A stretch of DNA of 28,475 nt, from the IMG/VR virus record IMGVR_UViG_3300033141_005242, positions 1 through 28,475 of that record, one strand, 5' to 3'. The number at the start of each line of letters is the position of its first letter. Position 1 is the stretch's first letter. Both the position numbers and the translations under genes were made by a program. The notes beneath the pieces are model-generated. The model was not told the origin of the DNA, searched no databases, and saw only the letters and a program-made list of their open reading frames with translations. Source of the stretch: a virus. Shown here one piece after another: positions 14,050-21,894 of this stretch.

Positions 14050-14916
14050 ATGGCAAATGGTACTAGGAAGGACAGGCTAAAAGCTGAAGAAGAGCGTCTT
14101 GCTAGAGAAAGACGGCGCTCCGACGTTAGCTTTTGGCGACCAGAGGTAGGGAAGAATGTTATCAGGATTCTTCCTCATTGGACAGGGGATATGTCTAAGG
14201 TTTTCTACAAGAAGGCGCGCATCCATTTCGGAGTCGGTCCCGATAAGAGTCGTGTCATCTGCCGAAAGACTGATGATGAGAGAGCTGAATGCCCCATTTG
14301 CGACTATGTGGCAGAACTGAGCAAGTCTGGTAGAAGGGAAGACGTTTTCCTCGCCCGAGAGCTGCAAGCAAAAACTCGCTATGTGGTTAATATGGTTGAT
14401 GTCAATGACAGGGAGTCTGGAGTACAGGTCTGGGAAATGGGTCCCGGTCTGTTCCATGATATTTTGGTCTTTTGGACAGACGATGAGGATGAGTATGGTG
14501 ATTTGGATGATCTTGAAACTGGGCGACATTTGACTATCCGTCGTACTGGCGAAGGTCGAACCGATACTCGCTATCAAGTCATCCCTGCACCGAATTCCAG
14601 TAAGGTGTCGTCTAACGTCTTGAAAGCTGCTGTGAATTTGGATGAGTTGTATGCCCCGCCCTCTGTGGATGAAGTCAAGGCTATTCTAGCGGGCGAGGAT
14701 TATATTGAGGAAGAAGATGATGGCGGCGAGGAGGACGATATCCCATTTATGGATGAGCCTTCTCGGGAGGAGGTTGTGGATGAAGATGATTTTTTAGATT
14801 TTGATGTGGTCTCAGACAGCATGGATGAAGATTCCCGGGAGGGCGGTGAAATGTCACGACGCAATGAAATGATGCAGGAGACAAGGAGGTCGGTGAATGA
14901 AAGACGGCGACGATAA
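14050..14916 (+). CDS. Single-stranded DNA-binding protein, T4 gp32-like
   Basis: 288 residues. His59, Cys71, Cys81 and Cys84 repeat the gp32 zinc site spacing closely (T4 H64, C77, C87, C90). A basic N-terminus (DRLKAEEERLARERRRSDV) could give cooperativity, and a long acidic tail (about 225-265, EEEDDGGEEDDIP) is the usual partner-binding end, but the last 25 residues are basic again, which is unusual for gp32. It coats single-stranded DNA and recruits recombination and replication proteins. The 3' end overlaps the RecA gene by 20 bases. Confidence 0.85.
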   Translation: MANGTRKDRLKAEEERLARERRRSDVSFWRPEVGKNVIRILPHWTGDMSKVFYKKARIHFGVGPDKSRVICRKTDDERAECPICDYVAELSKSGRREDVFLARELQAKTRYVVNMVDVNDRESGVQVWEMGPGLFHDILVFWTDDEDEYGDLDDLETGRHLTIRRTGEGRTDTRYQVIPAPNSSKVSSNVLKAAVNLDELYAPPSVDEVKAILAGEDYIEEEDDGGEEDDIPFMDEPSREEVVDEDDFLDFDVVSDSMDEDSREGGEMSRRNEMMQETRRSVNERRRR

Positions 14917-15952
14917 GCAGCTAAATAAAACCGAGTCGTTGGACCAAACAGAAGAGCGGATTGTCGCCGAGATCGAATCCTTGAGGAAAAAGCTGGGGGC
15001 TGTAGACCTAAGGGAAGCTGCTATTAGTTTGGGGTTCATTCCAACAGGTGTTGTTGCGTTTGACCTCATGACTGGAGGCGGCTTCCCTAAGGGTCGCTTC
15101 TCAGAGGTTTTTGGAGAGTGGCAGAGCGGGAAATCTTTGCTCATGTATCAGACGATCGCTCAGTGTCAACACTCAGGCGGGGTGGCTGTGCTCCTTGACA
15201 GTGAGAGAGCGTTGGAACCGCGCTGGGCTAGCTTGCTTGGCATTGATAGTGACACACTTGTTTATTTCACTCCAAAATCTCTGGAAGAGGGCTTCAGAAC
15301 AATTGAGGATCTGGTTTTAGCTGTAAGAGAAAAGGACAGCCCGCTCAAAGACAAAGACGTCCTTATTGTTTGGGATTCTCTAGCGGCGTCAATTGCTAGA
15401 GAGGAAATAGGCAAAGACTACGGAGCTCCGGAGATGGCGTTGCGCGCTCGGACAATATCGGGAGCGCTGCGTCGTCTTGTAAGCCTGATTGCGGATGAGC
15501 GCATAGCGCTGGTTTTCATCAATCAGTTGAGGTCGAAAATTGGAGTCATGTTTGGCTCTACGGAGGACACGACGGGAGGCCGTGCTCCGAAATTCTATGC
15601 TTCTCTACGTATAGGGATAAGCAAAGGAAAGAAGATAAAAAAGGACAACAAGGTGATAGGCGTTACGGGGTCGTTCGAGGTGGTAAAGTCGAAGGTAGGG
15701 ATCCCGTTTAAGAAGGCAGGCTTCGAGATTTATTTTAAAGATGGTATTCCGCACTTAAGTGGATTGCTCAATTTCCTTGTTGATGAAGGTGTGATTGTGA
15801 AGACATCACAAAGGAAATATCAGTTCACGACAGGAAGCGGGGAAGTTATTGAGTTCATCAGACAACAATTTGGTCAAATCTGGTCGGATCACTCAGAGGA
15901 GATGAGGCAGAGGCTTTTGTACACTGACGAAGGCGAGGAGGGTGGAGAATGA
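14897..15952 (+). CDS. RecA/UvsX-type recombinase
   Basis: 351 residues from ATG 14897 with AAGGAGG upstream. Walker A is GEWQSGKS (73-80, RecA usually GPESSGKT), followed by VAVLLDSERAL, Walker B VLIVWDS (Asp), and the signature VFINQLRSKIGVMFGS with TTGGRAPKFYASLRI. It forms filaments on single-stranded DNA and drives strand exchange for recombination-dependent replication. An N-terminal extension of about 45 residues precedes the core, as in other UvsX-like proteins. Start overlaps the SSB gene; the ATGA at 15949 overlaps the RuvC gene. Confidence 0.95.
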   Translation: MKDGDDKQLNKTESLDQTEERIVAEIESLRKKLGAVDLREAAISLGFIPTGVVAFDLMTGGGFPKGRFSEVFGEWQSGKSLLMYQTIAQCQHSGGVAVLLDSERALEPRWASLLGIDSDTLVYFTPKSLEEGFRTIEDLVLAVREKDSPLKDKDVLIVWDSLAASIAREEIGKDYGAPEMALRARTISGALRRLVSLIADERIALVFINQLRSKIGVMFGSTEDTTGGRAPKFYASLRIGISKGKKIKKDNKVIGVTGSFEVVKSKVGIPFKKAGFEIYFKDGIPHLSGLLNFLVDEGVIVKTSQRKYQFTTGSGEVIEFIRQQFGQIWSDHSEEMRQRLLYTDEGEEGGE

Positions 15953-16416
15953 ACATCTTTGCGTTAGATTGCGGAAAAAAGACTGGTTGGGCTATGTTGG
16001 TTAATGACAGCCTTGAGAGTGGAGTGCAGGAATTTTCGCTTCATAGAGGCGAAAGTCCTGGTATGATATTCTTGCGCTTCAACGCCTGGTTAGCTGAAAT
16101 GTTTAGGTTAGGCAAGCCCGAGCTTGTTGTTTTTGAGCAGCCTCATCATCGTGGCGGGGCAGCGACTCATCTGCATCTCGGATTTGTGACGCGGATAGAA
16201 GAGTTGTGTGCTAAGGCAAATGTTGAATATACAATGGTTCATAGTGCGACTTTGAAAAAATGGGCAACAGGATCCGGGCGTGCGGGTAAGGAAGAGATGG
16301 TTGTGCGGGCTAGGGAGTTTTTGAGCCGAGAGCCTATTGACGATAATGAAGCGGATGCTGTTTTGATCCTATATTGGGCGAAAGAGAGCTTTGTCAATGA
16401 AGATCTTAGTATTTAG
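15949..16416 (+). CDS. RuvC-like Holliday junction resolvase
   Basis: 155 residues, RNase H-fold. Catalytic acids: Asp7 (FALDCGKKTGW), Glu63 (VVFEQP), and the pair in DDNEADA (Asp132, Asp136). The middle KKWATGSGRAGKEEM matches the conserved RuvC stretch before the third acid. It cuts four-way junctions. The size is near the usual RuvC length. It is coupled to recA by an ATGA overlap and overlapped by the Mre11 gene by 20 bases. Confidence 0.9.
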   Translation: MNIFALDCGKKTGWAMLVNDSLESGVQEFSLHRGESPGMIFLRFNAWLAEMFRLGKPELVVFEQPHHRGGAATHLHLGFVTRIEELCAKANVEYTMVHSATLKKWATGSGRAGKEEMVVRAREFLSREPIDDNEADAVLILYWAKESFVNEDLSI

Positions 16417-17578
16417 CGACATACACATCCATCCGTATAGGATGTTTGCCGCCTTCTCAGAAGGCGATAACTCAAGACGTCTGGAGATTTTACGACGACT
16501 TGAAGCAATTGTTAATAGGGCGAACACAGGAAATTTTGATTGCTTAGTTTGTGCTGGGGACTTCTTTCATGAAAAGTTGAAGATTGACGTTGTTTCTGTG
16601 AGTAAAGCAAAGAAGATCCTAGTGACACTTACAAAGCCGTTGGTAATGGTCTCGGGGACGCATGACATCACTTTTTCTGGACACTCGGCTTTGTCTGCAA
16701 TTGCGACGTCTCCAAGTTATGATGCGCGGCGTGTAATTGAGTTGCAGACCGAGCGGCCGGATATCGTTTTTGATGGTAATTTCATCATGCAGGGCAAAGA
16801 TGGAGTGAGAGTTCTCTTTGTTTGTATTCCCTCATCCCCTCCATCTAGCGTAATGTCTGTCGTTGAACAGCGTTTTCAATTACTCCGGGATCGGTACGAT
16901 GATCTTTTGGCATCGCACAAAATTGTTCTGTTGGTTCATAATGAGATTTGTGGCTTGGGATTTGGCAGCATCAAATCAACGCCAGAAACCGGTCTGGACT
17001 TGGCGCGACTTAGCGAAATGTGTGATTTGGTTATTGCAGGACATTACCATGTCCCATTTACAGACTCCGATCTGTCGAAAGCTTTTTCTCTCAGTGGAAG
17101 GGTTTTGATTCCAGGAGCAGCAATTCCACACTCCTTTGCTGACCCGTCTGAATATGTCCAGGGAGGGAGTATTTGGGAAATTGATGTAGATGAAGAGATA
17201 ACAATTAAACGAGTTACTTTCGATAGCCCTCAATTTATTACGGTTAAGGCCTCGACAATCAGGAATGAAGACGTAGGCTTTAGGGAAGACTGTTATTATC
17301 GAATCATAGCTGATGAACCCGCCTTCGATGCACCTGAGAATGTCAGATACGTAGTTGTTCCCCAAAAACGACGATCTGAGATTATCAGAGACGCGCCAGG
17401 CGTTATTTGGCAAGACAGAGAACGACTCCTTGAGCAATTTGTTTCGCACTCAGTTGAGACATTGAAAATCTGCGACAGCAGGAAACTTCTTGCTATCTCA
17501 ATTGCTAAAGCTGTCTTGGATATTGGTGATATTGATCTCTTAAAAAAGAAAATCGACTCTCTTGTAGGAGGCGAGTAA
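16397..17578 (+). CDS. Mre11/SbcD/gp47-like nuclease subunit
   Basis: 393 residues from ATG 16397. Five metallophosphoesterase motifs are visible: SDIHIH (Asp8, His10), AGDFFHE, SGTHD, LVHNE and GHYH. Each supplies metal ligands for the two-manganese site. With the next gene product it forms the end-processing nuclease-ATPase complex (MR, gp46/47) that resects double-strand ends for RecA loading. The capping domain and a coiled part follow in the C-terminal third. The ribosome site (GAGAG) is weak, consistent with reliance on coupling to the ruvC-like gene. Confidence 0.9.
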   Translation: MKILVFSDIHIHPYRMFAAFSEGDNSRRLEILRRLEAIVNRANTGNFDCLVCAGDFFHEKLKIDVVSVSKAKKILVTLTKPLVMVSGTHDITFSGHSALSAIATSPSYDARRVIELQTERPDIVFDGNFIMQGKDGVRVLFVCIPSSPPSSVMSVVEQRFQLLRDRYDDLLASHKIVLLVHNEICGLGFGSIKSTPETGLDLARLSEMCDLVIAGHYHVPFTDSDLSKAFSLSGRVLIPGAAIPHSFADPSEYVQGGSIWEIDVDEEITIKRVTFDSPQFITVKASTIRNEDVGFREDCYYRIIADEPAFDAPENVRYVVVPQKRRSEIIRDAPGVIWQDRERLLEQFVSHSVETLKICDSRKLLAISIAKAVLDIGDIDLLKKKIDSLVGGE

Positions 17579-17580
17579 CC

Positions 17581-19443
17581 ATGAGAGTTGTCTTTAAAAG
17601 AGTGATAGCGGAAAACTTCCTTTCCTTTCCCTCTCTCGATTTCTCAATTCCGGAAATGGGGCTTTGGATCGTTTATGGTGAGGTGGAGGGAGTTAGTAGC
17701 GGTTCGAACGGAGCGGGAAAGAGTGCACTTTTTGAAACAATTGTTTGGGCGTTGTATGGAAAGACGTTGCGGGGAGGGAAATTAGATGATGTCATAAGGA
17801 AAGGGACCGCGATGGCGAGTGTGTCGCTTGATTTTTTCGTTGACCAGCAAAAATATAGGATAGTGAGATCACGAGATGTAGGCGGAAGTCATCGTGTTTC
17901 TCTCTACCTTTGTGGAGAGAATGATGAGCTATCTGATATTTCAGGTTCAGGTGTTTTGGATACAAATGGAAAGATAGTGAATGTCATCGGCGGAGTTACA
18001 TTTGACATTTTTAGAAATGCTGTGTGTTTTGGTCAAGGACTTCCCTATCGCTTTATTCAGGCCACAGATGCCGAGAAGAAACGCATTTTCGATGAAATTC
18101 TAAATCTTGATTGGATAAGTATTGCAAAGGATCGCTGTGCTGATCTACTGAGATGTTATGAACAGGAAGATGAAAAGCTAAATTTTACAATGAATTCTGC
18201 ACAATCAACCCTCCAGAGCTTAATTAATGACCTTGAAAAGACGACAGTGGGAGAAAATGAGAATGATCCCGCATCTACCTTCGCCTGCCTCAGGACTGCA
18301 TTGAAGGGGAAAGCCGAGTTGGTGAAAAGGATAGAGCGACTGGAGTTGATCAACAAGGGGCGACAGGATAAGAAAGAGGTTCTTAGTGAGAAACTCAAAG
18401 AGGTCGAGAAAGAGATCGAAATCTTCAAAAACTCTGTTATGACTCATAAGGAGGCGGCGGAGACGATGAAAAGTGCTATTGATGAGGTCATTGATGCAGT
18501 CAGGAAATTAAAAGAAGCAGGTTGGTGTCCTTTATGTCTTTCTCCCTTGTCAGAAACAATGAGGGAGAAGTTGCTCAAGGACTATCGTAAGAAGTGGAAG
18601 GCCCTTAGTGAGGAGAGAACTAGTACTCTAGAGATGATTGAGATTTACAGAAATTCAATAAATCAACTGAATAGTCAATTGAGAAAAATCAATCTGCAAA
18701 TATCAAAGCTGGATGAACGAATTGAAAGAACCCTGGATGATCTTGAATCTGCTAGAGAGGAGGCTGTGTGGTTTGAAACTCAAATAGCCCGGTTAAGAAC
18801 TGAATTGCGGCACCTGGTCTCGGAGGAGAAGAGGGAAGATGTCAGAATGGAAACTTTGAGTAAGAAAATCGCCGAAACAAATAGAAAGATAGACTTGATT
18901 GCACACCGGAAGCGGAATGTTGACTTGGCTGTTGAGATTTTAAGGTTTTGGAATCGCTCCTTTGGCTCTAAAGGGTTAAAAACTCTGGTTTTGGAGAATG
19001 TTTTGCCCGAACTCAACAGAATCGTTTCTATCTATCTTGACGCTATGAATATGACAAGGTCGAGACTTTCGTTTACGTCGCAGAATGTGGAATCTGGAGG
19101 GGTAAGCGAGCGAATAGGCATCCATATCACGGAAGATGATCACGAGCGAGCTTATGAGACATTGTCAGGAGGAGAGAAGAGGCGTTATGATTTTGTTATC
19201 CTTTTAGCTTTGCAAGAATTCATCTCGAGGATGAACAATGTTGACTTTAGCATTCAGGTTTTTGATGAAGTGTGCGAAAGCCTTGACGACAACGGCATCG
19301 AGAGCGTTATCAGTCTGTTAGAAAATGTAGCTAGCACTTCTGGTCGTGCAATATTTGTTATAAGCCACAGCGACTTGGCACAGCTTACAGGCAATATTCT
19401 AAAGGTCACCAAATCAGACGGTGACTCGAAATTAGTTTCTTAA
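17581..19443 (+). CDS. Rad50/SbcC/gp46-like ATPase subunit
   Basis: 620 residues. Walker A GSNGAGKS (41-48), ABC signature LSGGEKRR and Walker B VFDEVCESLD at the end. Between them are two coiled-coil arms and a zinc hook CPLC (Cys316, Cys319) at the turn. Length is close to phage gp46 types and much shorter than cellular Rad50. It pairs with the Mre11-like protein (two bases between genes). RIVSIYLDAMNMTR stands before the signature, as in the gp46 family. Confidence 0.93.
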   Translation: MRVVFKRVIAENFLSFPSLDFSIPEMGLWIVYGEVEGVSSGSNGAGKSALFETIVWALYGKTLRGGKLDDVIRKGTAMASVSLDFFVDQQKYRIVRSRDVGGSHRVSLYLCGENDELSDISGSGVLDTNGKIVNVIGGVTFDIFRNAVCFGQGLPYRFIQATDAEKKRIFDEILNLDWISIAKDRCADLLRCYEQEDEKLNFTMNSAQSTLQSLINDLEKTTVGENENDPASTFACLRTALKGKAELVKRIERLELINKGRQDKKEVLSEKLKEVEKEIEIFKNSVMTHKEAAETMKSAIDEVIDAVRKLKEAGWCPLCLSPLSETMREKLLKDYRKKWKALSEERTSTLEMIEIYRNSINQLNSQLRKINLQISKLDERIERTLDDLESAREEAVWFETQIARLRTELRHLVSEEKREDVRMETLSKKIAETNRKIDLIAHRKRNVDLAVEILRFWNRSFGSKGLKTLVLENVLPELNRIVSIYLDAMNMTRSRLSFTSQNVESGGVSERIGIHITEDDHERAYETLSGGEKRRYDFVILLALQEFISRMNNVDFSIQVFDEVCESLDDNGIESVISLLENVASTSGRAIFVISHSDLAQLTGNILKVTKSDGDSKLVS

Positions 19444-19467
19444 GTTCTAAAAAGAAAGGAGATGAAT

Positions 19468-20124
19468 ATGAAGAGAAAAACAAGACAGCATTCTACAAGG
19501 ATAGTCATGATCCCAATTGACGAAATTAAGTTGATTAAAAATCCCTATGTCCATCCAGAACGACAGATAGAGGAGTTGATGAAGGCTATTGAGGTTTATG
19601 GTGTTACGAATCCTGTTGGGATCTCGAGACATGACAAAACCCTCCTTCTTGGTTATGCTCGGTATGAGGCGCACAAGAGACTGGGTAGAAGAGAGATCCC
19701 CGCACGCCTTCTGGATTTTGATCCAGAAGAATACTATGCTGTGATGATAAGTGATAACCGCATTTCTGAGTTTTCGTCTCAAAACATTACCGAGATGATT
19801 AGGATCATTGAGGAAGAATTGGGCAGAGCTGATCCAGACTCACTAATCATTGCTTATACTGAGGATGAGTTGGCATCACTAAAATCATGGCAAGACGAAC
19901 AGGAGCAGATGTCAATTGATATTGATAGCATAATTGACAAGCCACAAAGCGCACCTGTCAGGGATGCGGAAGAAGTAGTTGAGATAGCAGTCCGTGTGCC
20001 GCTGTCTGTGTGGGAAGATGACGCCACACGCAACTTGGTTAATGCCTCCTTGGCAGACCTCAAAAACAAAGTCTCAGATGTGAGAGTGATGGCACCAAAG
20101 ATAATAAAACCGCGTCGTCGCTAG
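19468..20124 (+). CDS. ParB/Srx-domain protein
   Basis: 218 residues from ATG 19468 (GGAG six bases upstream; ATG 19462 abuts the site and is too close). The N-terminal part has the ParB pattern: NPYVHPERQIEELMKAIEVYG, then VTNPVGI, LLLGYARYEAHKRLGRREIPARLL (GxxR type). A middle acidic linker and a basic tail PKIIKPRRR follow. ParB-like phage proteins may segregate, act as nucleases or bind DNA; which applies here is not visible. Last gene of the recombination operon; its stop TAG forms part of repeated element copy 5. Confidence 0.88.
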   Translation: MKRKTRQHSTRIVMIPIDEIKLIKNPYVHPERQIEELMKAIEVYGVTNPVGISRHDKTLLLGYARYEAHKRLGRREIPARLLDFDPEEYYAVMISDNRISEFSSQNITEMIRIIEEELGRADPDSLIIAYTEDELASLKSWQDEQEQMSIDIDSIIDKPQSAPVRDAEEVVEIAVRVPLSVWEDDATRNLVNASLADLKNKVSDVRVMAPKIIKPRRR

Positions 20125-20159
20125 AATTTTTTATCCCTGTGATAATAATAATATTGGGA
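20123..20159 (+). promoter_or_regulatory. Repeated intergenic element, copy 5 (putative phage promoter)
   Basis: AGAATTTTTTATCCC then TGTGATAATAATAATATTGGG; the first A is in the stop codon of the ParB-like gene. GGGAGG at its end doubles as the ribosome site of the next gene. Confidence 0.7.
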
Positions 20160-20166
20160 GGAAGTG

Positions 20167-20781
20167 ATGAAGTACGTCAAGGAGATTTGTGTGAACAGGT
20201 TTTCGCAATCAGACAGGCTTAGCCTCATCTCGATTGATGATATTGACAAGTTTATTACTCTCTATGAGGTGGGCGATCTGGAGACGGTAACAGATGATCT
20301 TCACTATGAGATGTGTAAAGCAGTTGCAAAAGAGATAATAAAATGGGTCAATTTAAAGAAATTGACCAAGTGGAAAAATTTGACGTCCCCCAGAAGGAGA
20401 TTAATAATCCACTATGTTCTGAGGCTGGTTGAAAACAAAACAAGTGATCAGTTTTGTCGTATAGCTCTCTATTTGGGTTTAACTTGTCATGAATGTCCAC
20501 TCATAGTCTATGGTATTATAAAACCTCAACCCCGCCTGCTGAAGAGCGCAGCTCCTCTATTGGAAGTTTGTTGGGGAGAGAAGCGTCAGTTTCTCCTTAC
20601 GCACCTACTCTCAGCCAGAGATCAAGGAGATTGTAGTTGGCTGAGTATGGAGTATTTTAGAGAGTTTGTTAAAAGGGAACAGCCTGCTAGGATTAGAGCA
20701 TTGAAGACCTTGTGGTTGAGGTACAAAGCTAATCCTGCTCTTTGGGAGGACAGGGTAAGAGAAAAAATGAATAGGAGTTGA
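20167..20781 (+). CDS. Protein of unknown function
   Basis: 204 residues from ATG 20167 (GGAGG five bases upstream; GTG 20164 is closer and less likely). It appears helical throughout, with Arg/Lys patches, several Trp and three Cys not arranged as a zinc site. No motif recognised. It is the first gene after repeated element copy 5 and before the ubiquitin-like operon, but is separated from it by another element, so co-function is open. Confidence 0.72.
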   Translation: MKYVKEICVNRFSQSDRLSLISIDDIDKFITLYEVGDLETVTDDLHYEMCKAVAKEIIKWVNLKKLTKWKNLTSPRRRLIIHYVLRLVENKTSDQFCRIALYLGLTCHECPLIVYGIIKPQPRLLKSAAPLLEVCWGEKRQFLLTHLLSARDQGDCSWLSMEYFREFVKREQPARIRALKTLWLRYKANPALWEDRVREKMNRS

Positions 20782-20783
20782 AA

Positions 20784-21125
20784 ATGGAAGAAGTAAGAAT
20801 CGAGGGAGAACCAACAGCTTTTGTTGTTTTAGCTATCTACAGAAGAGTTCGAAAGGAGCTCGAGAAGCTTGCTAAAGGTGACTCTTCTTGGGATGAAATT
20901 CTGATGATGGTCACTTCGCTAGTTTTTGGTATGGAGATTTTTGGATCAGTCCTTTTGTCATCCGATTTGGATGCATTAGTAGAAAAAGCTGAAGATCATT
21001 TTGGCAAGGATAGGATTGAGGAAACTGTAAAGAGTGTTGTAGCTAATTATGCCTCCATACGAAACGTAGCTGAGGCTGAATCCATACTGATCGATTTTGA
21101 TCCACGGAAAAATTTATCCCACTGA
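20784..21125 (+). CDS. Small protein of unknown function
   Basis: 113 residues from ATG 20784 (TAGGAG upstream), right behind the preceding gene. It looks helical, with an acidic end. The last codons and the TGA stop lie inside repeated element copy 6 (ATCCCACTGA), so the C-terminal residues KNLSH are read from the regulatory element. No homologue recognised. Confidence 0.7.
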   Translation: MEEVRIEGEPTAFVVLAIYRRVRKELEKLAKGDSSWDEILMMVTSLVFGMEIFGSVLLSSDLDALVEKAEDHFGKDRIEETVKSVVANYASIRNVAEAESILIDFDPRKNLSH

Positions 21126-21142
21126 TAATAATAATAAGGGGA
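21108..21142 (+). promoter_or_regulatory. Repeated intergenic element, copy 6, before the ubiquitin-like operon
   Basis: AAAAATTTATCCC then ACTGATAATAATAATAAGGGG. It is followed by GAGAGATGGAGGAG, which recurs after copy 8. It overlaps the end of the previous gene and sits 29 bases before the SprT-like gene, so it would start the five-gene unit 21172-24833. Confidence 0.7.
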
Positions 21143-21171
21143 GAGATGGAGGAGTGCAAAGGAGGTGACCT

Positions 21172-21573
21172 ATGGCTAAATTGAGGACTAGAAGAAGGTG
21201 GAAAAAAGTGCAGGCTCATTTGCAGGATGATATTGATGCCGTGGTAGCAATGCTCAACGAAAGGGTGCAGGAAAATGACAGAATAGGTGGAATCCAAGCT
21301 GTTGTTGTAGATTGTCGGAGAGGATGGTGTTTTTCAAAAGACAGAGAGTTTTCAGTACCCCTTGCGGCGTATATGCGTGGATTTGATCAGTTCCTTTGGT
21401 ACACCGCTCATGAACTATCTCATATCTATGCTGATCTCTATTCCAATTCCCAAGGACATGATCGTGCGTTCTATGAGTGGTTCGTAAAAATTTGTCCAAG
21501 AGAGGTTCAAAAATTGGAACTTCAATACATAACTCGGGCAAGAGCGTATATCATCACTCGGGAAGACGAGTGA
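21172..21573 (+). CDS. SprT-like zinc metalloprotease, first gene of the ubiquitin-like operon
   Basis: 133 residues from ATG 21172 with GGAGGTGA upstream. The zinc motif HExxH is His80-Glu81-Leu-Ser-His84, and a third His96 follows 11 residues later in GHDRAFYEWF, close to SprT/SPRTN spacing (12-14 residues, H-G-x-x-[FW]). No zinc ribbon at the C-terminus. SPRTN-type proteases digest proteins crosslinked to DNA, and in eukaryotes act with ubiquitin. Whether this one does is inference from the shared unit with Ubl, E2, E1 and JAMM genes. Alternatives are other small zincins, including toxin-like peptidases. Confidence 0.75.
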   Translation: MAKLRTRRRWKKVQAHLQDDIDAVVAMLNERVQENDRIGGIQAVVVDCRRGWCFSKDREFSVPLAAYMRGFDQFLWYTAHELSHIYADLYSNSQGHDRAFYEWFVKICPREVQKLELQYITRARAYIITREDE

Positions 21574-21602
21574 TATCGAAATAAGAATCAATGGAGGTAA
21601 AA

Positions 21603-21875
21603 ATGTCTGAGAATGGAAACAATTCTGTACAGGCAAGAGGACGGACAACCCCAGAGAGTACTAGACAGGAAAGTCGCGGCGTACGCCTGATTGAATTTGG
21701 CAGACTTCCTCAAGTGGTATTCTTGGAGAGAGAGACAACGGTTGGCGAACTAAAGAGACAAGGATACTTCAGCGACGATGTGGAGATTTTTGTTAATTCA
21801 AATCCAGCAAACGACGAAACCATCGTCAGGAACGGCGATGCCGTCGTGGGCGTGCAGTCTATTAAGGGTGCTTAG
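21603..21875 (+). CDS. Ubiquitin-like (beta-grasp) modifier protein
   Basis: 90 residues from ATG 21603 (GGAGGT upstream; the ATG at 21591 lies before that site). After a disordered 26-residue N-terminus rich in Ser, Asn and Arg, VRLIEFGRLPQVVFLERETT, VGELKRQGY, EIFVNSNPA and DAVVGVQSIKGA match the strand-strand-helix-strand-strand order of MoaD/ThiS-type folds. The C-terminus is SIKGA, not GG: a Gly89 exposed by removal of Ala90 would be a usable conjugation tail. The neighbours (E2-like, E1, JAMM) make it the likely modifier. Identity to ubiquitin is not detectable by eye; the fold is inferred. Confidence 0.7.
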   Translation: MSENGNNSVQARGRTTPESTRQESRGVRLIEFGRLPQVVFLERETTVGELKRQGYFSDDVEIFVNSNPANDETIVRNGDAVVGVQSIKGA

Positions 21876-21894
21876 AACTCATTAGGAGGGCAAA

